Assembly (NCBI GenBank): GCA_012520695.1
Contig: JAAYNU010000005.1
Span: 1-12,136, forward strand
DNA: 12,136 nucleotides
Direction: 5' to 3'
Source: Erysipelothrix sp.
GTDB taxonomy: Bacteria > Bacillota_I > Bacilli_A > Erysipelotrichales > Erysipelotrichaceae
Shown here: positions 1-4,764 of the stretch, in pieces
Numbering within the stretch: position 1 is the first letter of the stretch
Layout of the letters: each line of letters begins with the position of its first letter
Made by a program: the position numbers and the translations under genes
Notes under the pieces: model-generated
What the model was told of the DNA's origin: nothing
Seen by the model: the letters and a program-made list of their open reading frames with translations, nothing else
Databases searched by the model: none

Positions 1-35
1 ATTAGACATACCTCTTTCTCATAAAAACAAGAATG

Positions 36-110
36 TCATCGTGAATTTGGCGTCCCCAGGGGGTCGTCATCTTCAGGACACTCAATAAAACTACAACACT
101 GACTCTCCAT
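36..110 (-). CDS. Possible small Cys-rich ORF, perhaps frameshifted
   Basis: A 24-codon minus-strand ORF begins with residues MESQCCSFIECPEDDD and is then rich in Pro and Gly. I do not recognise it. Its upstream signals are good: TTGCTT (158-163), a 17-nt spacer, TATGAT (135-140), then a ribosome site AAAGGCGGTG (116-125) five bases before the ATG. This matches the short-leader layout of other genes here. The frame stops at 36-38. Dropping one C from the C5 run near 57-61 gives a more protein-like continuation (PWGRQIHDDILVFMRKRYV) ending at TAA 2-4. It could therefore be a decayed gene, a tiny peptide, or a chance ORF. A competing plus-strand frame (2-88) is also open but has no start inside the window. 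Confidence 0.35.
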   Translation of the reverse strand: MESQCCSFIECPEDDDPLGTPNSR

Positions 111-134
111 GGTTTCACCGCCTTTGCTTATGAA

Positions 135-163
135 ATCATAACAAAGAACGAGACTTTAAGCAA
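135..163 (-). promoter_or_regulatory. Sigma-A-type promoter, minus strand
   Basis: On the minus strand, TTGCTT (-35, 158-163) and TATGAT (-10, 135-140) are separated by exactly 17 bases. Transcription would start near 128, just ahead of the ribosome site of the small minus-strand ORF. Both boxes are near consensus. Confidence 0.5.
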
Positions 164-195
164 TCTATATTCATTCGTAATCACTCCCAAATCTG

Positions 196-204
196 TGATA
201 TAAT
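196..204 (+). promoter_or_regulatory. Extended -10 promoter for the HAD-ald operon
   Basis: TGATATAAT is a perfect TATAAT (199-204) with the upstream TG of an extended -10 element. No good -35 box is seen at the usual distance. The predicted start near 211 leaves a leader of about 17 bases. The ribosome site AGGAGGT (216-222) lies five bases before the ATG. Confidence 0.65.
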
Positions 205-227
205 TTAGCACAAACAGGAGGTAAGAA

Positions 228-944
228 ATGGAAAAGATTACAACAGTACTATTCGATTTAGATGGAACACTGCTCCCAATGGACGCAGAAAACTTTGAAA
301 AACTTTACCTTAAGAGCTTAGCAAAGCATACCGGAGCATTATTAGAACCGGAGAAAATGCTAAAAAGTGTTTATATCGGACAAAAAGCAATGGTAGAAAG
401 CACAGATGCGACTCAAACGAATGCGGATGTATTCTATGACACATTTGGTTCAATCGTTGGACCTGAGATTAAATCACAAATGATGGACATATTAGATGAG
501 TACTATCTTAACGACTTTGTACTCGCAAAAGAGGCAACATCACAATCACAAGAAATGATCGATGCAGTGATGCATCTTAAGAGTGTTAATAAACGCGTTA
601 TCCTAGCAACAAACCCAATTCTTCCGCGCATCGCAACCGATCGCCGCATTGAATGGGCAGGCTTCGAATTAGAAGACTTCGAGGACATCACGCGATTTGA
701 AGAAAATCACTTCTGCAAACCCAGTCTTCAGTATTACCAAGAAATCATCAACGACAACAATCTCATACCAGAACACTGCTTGATGATAGGGAACGATGTT
801 GAAGAAGACCTCATTGCTTCACAACTCGGAATGAAGACATGGTTGATTGAAGATGATCTAATTCACAGAGGTACAGAAATAAACTGCGACTGGCGTGGAA
901 GTCGAAAAGAATTTATCACAAAGATAAAGGAGACATTCCAATGA
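228..944 (+). CDS. HAD superfamily hydrolase (subfamily IA-like phosphatase)
   Basis: This 238-residue protein is a haloacid dehalogenase-type hydrolase, probably a cytoplasmic phosphatase acting on a small phosphorylated metabolite. All four HAD motifs are visible: motif I DLDGT with nucleophile D10 and acid D12, motif II T128 in the LATNP stretch, motif III K164 before Pro, and motif IV GNDVEED with Mg-binding D190 and D194. The region between motifs I and II (about 17-95) is the helical cap expected of subfamily I. The start is supported by AGGAGGT five bases upstream. The stop overlaps the ald start (ATGA), so the two are translationally coupled. The substrate cannot be read from the sequence; a link to alanine metabolism is only suggested by the coupling. 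Confidence 0.9.
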   Translation: MEKITTVLFDLDGTLLPMDAENFEKLYLKSLAKHTGALLEPEKMLKSVYIGQKAMVESTDATQTNADVFYDTFGSIVGPEIKSQMMDILDEYYLNDFVLAKEATSQSQEMIDAVMHLKSVNKRVILATNPILPRIATDRRIEWAGFELEDFEDITRFEENHFCKPSLQYYQEIINDNNLIPEHCLMIGNDVEEDLIASQLGMKTWLIEDDLIHRGTEINCDWRGSRKEFITKIKETFQ

Positions 945-2068
945 TTATAGGCTGCGTAAAAGAACTTAAAGATTATGAAAACAGAGTAGGACTCATTCCT
1001 GCCCACGCAAAAGAATACATCAACCGTGGACACGAGGTTCACGTTGAAGCAGGACTCGGACTCGGATCAGGCTTTGAAGATGCACTCTATGAAGAAGCAG
1101 GATGTATCGTTCACACAAACAGAAATGATGTGTGGGAGATTGTTGAGATGATGATCAAAGTAAAAGAACCCGTGGCAGAAGAGTATCCACTCATGAAACC
1201 AGGACTCATCTTATTCACTTATCTTCACCTTGCAGATAACCTCACACTCACACGACAATTATTGAAACACGAAGTCAGTGCTGTCGCATATGAAACAGTA
1301 AGAGACAAAGAAAATCAGCTACCACTTCTAAGACCGATGTCAGAAGTTGCGGGTCGCTTATCGATACAAGAAGGTTCTAAGTATCTTGAGAAAACATACG
1401 GTGGTAAAGGAATTCTATTATCAGGAGTACCTGGAGTACGCGGAGGCCATGTCGTTGTATTGGGCGGCGGAGTTGTCGGGATGAGTGCATGTAAAACAGC
1501 ATTAGGAACGGGAGCGAGTGTATCGGTATTGGACCGAAACTTAGACCGACTTGCTTATATAGAGGATGTGTTCAACGGACGCGTCGAAACTATTTATTCG
1601 GACGAACAATCCCTACTTGAAGAGATTGCACGAGCAGACGTCATTGTAGGCTCTGTATTACTCCCAGGAGAAAAAACACCGAAGCTTGTTCGAAGAGAAC
1701 ATCTTAAGCTCATGGAACCGGGAACGGTCCTTGTGGATGTTGCGATTGATCAGGGGGGTTGCTTTGAAACGAGTCGTGCTACGACGCATTCAAACCCAAT
1801 TTTCCTTGATGAAGGCATCGTTCACTACTGTGTAACCAATATGCCTGGTGCAGTTCCTAGAACATCAACACTTGCGCTTGCGAATGCGACATTGCCATAT
1901 GGGATGCTTTTAGCGAACCAAGGTCTTGATGCTGCATTGAAAAGTGATGAAGGATTTATGCTTGGATTGAATACCTTTGCAGGGAATGTTTGTAACAAGG
2001 GTGTTGCGAATGCACTTGAACTTGAATTTGTAGATTATGAAAAATGCGTTAAAACAATGCAAGTCTAA
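941..2068 (+). CDS. ald: Alanine dehydrogenase
   Basis: Alanine dehydrogenase (375 residues, normal family length) interconverts L-alanine and pyruvate plus ammonia with NAD(H), in the cytoplasm. It links amino-acid catabolism to carbon and nitrogen balance. Key residues fall at the positions expected from characterised Ald enzymes: R15 (NRVGL), K75 (KVKEP) and H96 (YLHLA) for pyruvate binding, and D270 (VAIDQGG) in the active site. The Rossmann glycine motif GGGVVG is at 175-180, followed by the acidic/basic VLDRN end of the second strand. The start overlaps the HAD stop by 4 nt and has its own ribosome site AAAGGAG (926-932), eight bases upstream. No terminator follows; a new promoter lies at the 3' end. 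The gene appears intact. Confidence 0.95.
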   Translation: MIIGCVKELKDYENRVGLIPAHAKEYINRGHEVHVEAGLGLGSGFEDALYEEAGCIVHTNRNDVWEIVEMMIKVKEPVAEEYPLMKPGLILFTYLHLADNLTLTRQLLKHEVSAVAYETVRDKENQLPLLRPMSEVAGRLSIQEGSKYLEKTYGGKGILLSGVPGVRGGHVVVLGGGVVGMSACKTALGTGASVSVLDRNLDRLAYIEDVFNGRVETIYSDEQSLLEEIARADVIVGSVLLPGEKTPKLVRREHLKLMEPGTVLVDVAIDQGGCFETSRATTHSNPIFLDEGIVHYCVTNMPGAVPRTSTLALANATLPYGMLLANQGLDAALKSDEGFMLGLNTFAGNVCNKGVANALELEFVDYEKCVKTMQV

Positions 2069-2076
2069 TCATAATT

Positions 2077-2085
2077 TGGTATAAT
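2077..2085 (+). promoter_or_regulatory. Extended -10 promoter for the PLC-like/hpf genes
   Basis: TGGTATAAT gives a perfect TATAAT at 2080-2085 preceded by TG; no convincing -35 box is visible. The predicted start at about 2091-2093 would place the ribosome site AAAGGAGGTG (2091-2100) at the very 5' end of the mRNA. It lies only 9 bases after the ald stop. Confidence 0.6.
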
Positions 2086-2106
2086 AAACAAAAGGAGGTG
2101 GCCCTC

Positions 2107-3075
2107 ATACCTAATGTAGTTACACACGGATTGATGGCACTTGATGTTTTTAATAAACTCGAGTCGTCCTCAGTTCAATCAGCAATCCATAACTATCCCA
2201 AGAGTTTCTTGTTGGGAAGTAATGGACCAGACATTTTATTTTATTACAAGGTCTTTCCCTGGGAAGATCAAAGCCAGAATAAGATGGTTGCAGACTTTGG
2301 TCAGAAAGTTCATACAGAACATATTAATGACTTCTTTAATTACGCTTTAGATTTTATTCAAAAAGTTAAAGACCCGGTTCGCAAAGAAATTCTAACATCA
2401 TATATTGCTGGTCATTTTATGCACTGGTCCTTGGATTCACTTGCTCATCCTTTTGTGTTCTATCGCAGTGATAGACTCGAAGGTGACACTGAATTCGACC
2501 ATTATCGATATGAATCGATGATTGACTCACTCATGGTAACTTACTATAAGAAAAAGAACCTGAGTGATTTAAAAGCAAAGCGTTTTGTGAATGTAAGTTC
2601 ACAAGAGCGTCGAATCATCAGTTCATTTTACCAAACGGTTCTACAGGATGTCTTTGGAATTAAAACAGAAGCAAAGGTAATAAACTCTGCAATTGTGTCA
2701 TTCAAAAACATCTTAAATTTCCTTTACGATCCTCATAACATTGTGACACCGCTGATCAAGAAAATGGAAACCAAGCCATGGGCATTTTCGTCCCATGTCG
2801 TGAACTCCGAAATTGATGCGACTTACGATGTATTGAATCTTAAGAAAGAAGCTTGGTCTAACCCAACAGATATTAGTGATGTATCGAATCAATCGTTCAT
2901 CGAAATCTACGAGGAATCAGTTGACCTAGGCGTTACTTTAGTAAACGCACTTGATGATGCTCTTTCAGGAACACGCGACAGTTTTGATGATTTAATTCAA
3001 AATCGTCAATACGATACTGGTCGTGAAGTAGGATTGGAAATGAAGTTCTTTAATAGTATTTATAAAAACAAATAG
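2107..3075 (+). CDS. Zinc-dependent phospholipase C family protein
   Basis: This protein resembles the Zn-dependent PLC family (PF00882-like) widespread in Bacillota; most such members are uncharacterised. Metal-ligand-type residues, numbered from the GTG at 2098, are the N-terminal TH (H10), GPD (D45), VHTEH (H72, H75), AGHFMHWSLDSLAHP (H106, H109, D113, H117) and HYRYESMID (H135, E139, D143). No signal peptide is apparent, unlike secreted clostridial alpha-toxin-type enzymes, so an intracellular role is likelier. Start choice: the only standard in-frame start, GTG 2098, lies inside the ribosome site AAAGGAGGTG (2091-2100) and is implausible. Family members usually begin MPN..TH, which matches AUA at 2107 (IPNVVTH), eight bases after AGGAGG. 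The product would be 322 residues. CTC 2104 is a weaker alternative. The stop overlaps the hpf ribosome site. Confidence 0.8.
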   Translation: MPNVVTHGLMALDVFNKLESSSVQSAIHNYPKSFLLGSNGPDILFYYKVFPWEDQSQNKMVADFGQKVHTEHINDFFNYALDFIQKVKDPVRKEILTSYIAGHFMHWSLDSLAHPFVFYRSDRLEGDTEFDHYRYESMIDSLMVTYYKKKNLSDLKAKRFVNVSSQERRIISSFYQTVLQDVFGIKTEAKVINSAIVSFKNILNFLYDPHNIVTPLIKKMETKPWAFSSHVVNSEIDATYDVLNLKKEAWSNPTDISDVSNQSFIEIYEESVDLGVTLVNALDDALSGTRDSFDDLIQNRQYDTGREVGLEMKFFNSIYKNK

Positions 3076-3088
3076 GAGGGTTTACATT

Positions 3089-3619
3089 ATGTTAGTATAT
3101 ATTCATGGAAAAAATGTTGAGATTACTGAGGCGATGCAAAATCGCGTTGAGGAGAAACTTGAGTTTCTAAACAAGTACTTCGATATTGATGATACTTGGA
3201 GAGCCAACGTTGTTGTTGACGTTTTACCTCAAGGATCCAAAGTGGAAATTACGATTACCTCAAAAATCGGAACATTGCGTGCGGAAGTATTGCACAGTGA
3301 TTTCTATGCAGCAATTGACAAATCGGTTGATAAGTTAGAAGATCAAATTCGCCGTCACAAGACACGGATCTCGAAACGTAATCGTGAGGGGCTATCGACA
3401 GCCTTCCTAAAATTAATTGAAGATGATTTACATGAAGATGAAGCAAAACTTGTTCGTACGAAGTCAGTAGATGCTAAAGAAATGAATCTTGATGATGCAA
3501 TTCTAAATATGGAATTGTTAGGTCACTCATTCTTTATTTATACTGATGATGAAACACGTGATATCGCAGTTGTTTATAAACGACTCGATGGTGACTATGG
3601 GCTTTTAGAAATAGAATAA
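3089..3619 (+). CDS. hpf: Ribosome hibernation promoting factor, long form
   Basis: Long-form HPF (176 residues) binds 30S subunits and joins 70S ribosomes into inactive 100S dimers during slow growth or stress. The N-terminal S30AE domain (about 1-100) starts with a typical beta strand (LVYIHGKNVEIT) and ends with the conserved helix SDFYAAIDKSVDKLEDQIRRHK. After a charged linker, the C-terminal dimerisation domain (about 118-176) shows VRTKSVDAKEMNLDDAI, MELLGHSFF and the terminal DGDYGLLE motif; having this domain separates it from short HPF or YfiA. The ribosome site TAGGAGGG overlaps the stop of the upstream gene, with a 13-base gap, so the two are co-transcribed. In many Bacillota hpf sits beside secA; here its neighbours are a PLC-like gene and sepF. 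Confidence 0.95.
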   Translation: MLVYIHGKNVEITEAMQNRVEEKLEFLNKYFDIDDTWRANVVVDVLPQGSKVEITITSKIGTLRAEVLHSDFYAAIDKSVDKLEDQIRRHKTRISKRNREGLSTAFLKLIEDDLHEDEAKLVRTKSVDAKEMNLDDAILNMELLGHSFFIYTDDETRDIAVVYKRLDGDYGLLEIE

Positions 3620-3636
3620 GCATAGAATAAAAATTG

Positions 3637-3645
3637 TGTTATAAT
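3637..3645 (+). promoter_or_regulatory. Extended -10 promoter for sepF-divIVA
   Basis: TGTTATAAT contains a perfect TATAAT (3640-3645) with the extended TG. No strong -35 is seen. A start near 3652 gives a leader of about 16 bases containing CGGAGGT (3654-3660) before the ATG at 3668. It lies just after the hpf stop, so sepF may also receive read-through from upstream. Confidence 0.6.
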
Positions 3646-3667
3646 ATTCAAAACGGAGGTCGCGAAA

Positions 3668-4072
3668 ATGAGTTTCAAAGACAAATTTAAGAGTTTCATT
3701 ACACCAGTTGATGATGAAGAATATATTGAATTTTCAAGTTCTGAAACAGAAAACTTGAGTGAATATGAAAAGCCAAAAGGAAAGGGTGTAACCAACATTC
3801 CAAACAATACGAAAATGGTTCTATTCGAACCGCGTTCATTTGAAGAATCGGAGGATGTTGCGCGCTATCTTAAAGAGAAACGTGCTGCAGTTGTTAACTT
3901 GCACCGCCTTCAAAGAGATTACGCTCAGCGTACAATTGATTTCTTAACTGGGGTTGTGTTCGCATTAGATGGCTCAATTCAAAAGATTGGTCACAATGTG
4001 ATTCTTTGTACACCGAATACAATTGGTGTCGAAGGCGAAATATCAATGAGCATTGAAGATCTCGATTCATAG
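3668..4072 (+). CDS. sepF: Cell division protein SepF
   Basis: SepF (134 residues) tethers FtsZ filaments to the membrane and bundles or aligns them during septation. The N-terminus MSFKDKFKSFITP is the short amphipathic membrane-binding helix typical of the family. An acidic, low-complexity linker follows (about 14-47). The conserved SepF/DUF552 core (about 48-130) begins KMVLFEPRSF, continues with the helix EESEDVARYLKEKRAAVVNL and RLQRDYAQRTIDFLTG, and ends with the strand-rich GVVFALDGSIQKIG and ILCTPN. The ribosome site CGGAGGT is well placed. It is followed after two bases by a DivIVA-family gene. In Bacillus, YggT- and YlmH-type genes usually lie between these two; they are absent here. 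Confidence 0.95.
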   Translation: MSFKDKFKSFITPVDDEEYIEFSSSETENLSEYEKPKGKGVTNIPNNTKMVLFEPRSFEESEDVARYLKEKRAAVVNLHRLQRDYAQRTIDFLTGVVFALDGSIQKIGHNVILCTPNTIGVEGEISMSIEDLDS

Positions 4073-4074
4073 AC

Positions 4075-4557
4075 ATGAGCCAAAAGCCAAAGTTTAGAAT
4101 TATGAGACAAGGCTACGACCGCTTTGAAGTAGACAAAGCGATCCAGGAACTCTATGGAACGCAAAAATCACTTGAGGAGCAGTTGGTGCTGTATCATAAA
4201 CAAATTGAAACCCTGAGTGCTCAAAAGGAAATGCTTGATAAGCGACACGCCCACTTGCTTTCTGAAATTCAAGTTCGTGAAAAGGCTGCTGAAGAAATGG
4301 CACGTCTTTCACTTAAAGAGGCAAATACGATTATCGACACTGCTTATGGCAATGCTGATATTATTGTTAGAGAGGCGATGTCTACGGCACGCCAACTCTT
4401 AGTGGAAGTTTCACGCATCTCTTTAGAATCACATGAGCTTCGTGATGAATTAACACAAAAGATATACAAATTACAAAATACTTTAAGGGGCCTGGAATTT
4501 CCAGAGATTCCCAACGAAGTATTAATAGGTAAAGATCAAGACAAGACACAAAAATAA
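4075..4557 (+). CDS. divIVA: DivIVA-domain cell division/polarity protein
   Basis: A 160-residue DivIVA-family protein, which marks negatively curved membrane at septa and poles and recruits partners. The N-terminal lipid-binding domain is recognisable from FRIMRQGYDRFEVDKAIQEL (7-26), containing the family GYD..EVD pattern. From about residue 28 to 140 the protein is almost entirely charged and helical (KSLEEQLVLYHKQIETLSAQ and onward), as expected for a DivIVA coiled coil. The short C-terminus is hydrophilic. The start is two bases after the sepF stop, and no good Shine-Dalgarno is visible before it, so translation probably depends on ribosomes leaving sepF. The stop at 4555-4557 lies one base before the T-box base helix. 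DivIVA and GpsB share the N-domain; the length favours a DivIVA-type protein. Confidence 0.88.
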   Translation: MSQKPKFRIMRQGYDRFEVDKAIQELYGTQKSLEEQLVLYHKQIETLSAQKEMLDKRHAHLLSEIQVREKAAEEMARLSLKEANTIIDTAYGNADIIVREAMSTARQLLVEVSRISLESHELRDELTQKIYKLQNTLRGLEFPEIPNEVLIGKDQDKTQK

Positions 4558-4558
4558 A

Positions 4559-4746
4559 TCCAATACAGAGACTGCATGGTGGTGAAAATGCAGATGGACA
4601 TTGCGTGTTATCACTTGGGAGCCACGAAACTGAACTAGAGTAAGTTTCGCGCACAGACAAGCGTTAATGTTATTAAGATATTGATGATTATCAATAAACT
4701 AAGGTGGTACCGCGTTCAAACGCCCTTATATAAGGGCGTTTTTTAT
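4559..4746 (+). promoter_or_regulatory. T-box riboswitch for isoleucyl-tRNA (ileS leader)
   Basis: This leader senses uncharged tRNA-Ile. The Stem I base can pair UCCAA (4559-4563) with UUGGG (4615-4619). AGAGA is at 4567-4571, followed by a 6-bp hairpin CTGCAT/ATGCAG (4572-4577, 4588-4593). The predicted specifier codon is AUC (Ile) at 4610-4612, followed by ACTTGGGAG as in other T-boxes. A second hairpin CGAAACT/AGTTTCG is at 4625-4631 and 4643-4649. The T-box sequence AAGGTGGTACCGCG (4701-4714) carries the UGGU bulge that pairs with the tRNA end ACCA. AAGG (4701-4704) can pair with CCUU (4724-4727) to form the antiterminator, which excludes the terminator at 4719-4740. No clear separate promoter is visible, so transcription may come from sepF-divIVA or from a weak site inside divIVA. 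Confidence 0.92.
4719..4746 (+). terminator. T-box-controlled intrinsic terminator
   Basis: AACGCCCTT (4719-4727) pairs with AAGGGCGTT (4732-4740) across a 4-base ATAT loop, followed by a T-rich tract. It should end transcription when tRNA-Ile is charged. Its 5' arm is shared with the antiterminator. Confidence 0.92.
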
Positions 4747-4764
4747 TTTAAAGGAGAAGATTGT

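Noticed and set aside
2..88. Plus-strand open frame at the left edge as the end of an upstream gene
   Set aside because: It is short, has no start in the window and no recognisable motif, and it overlaps a promoter-led minus-strand ORF; left undecided rather than called.
4382..4660. 92-residue minus-strand ORF over divIVA and the T-box
   Set aside because: It is antisense to a well-supported gene and a structured RNA, with no promoter or recognisable protein features.
4681..4764. Longer ileS ORF starting at ATG 4681
   Set aside because: The extra 28 codons are the T-box and terminator RNA; ATG 4765 has the ribosome site and the family N-terminus.
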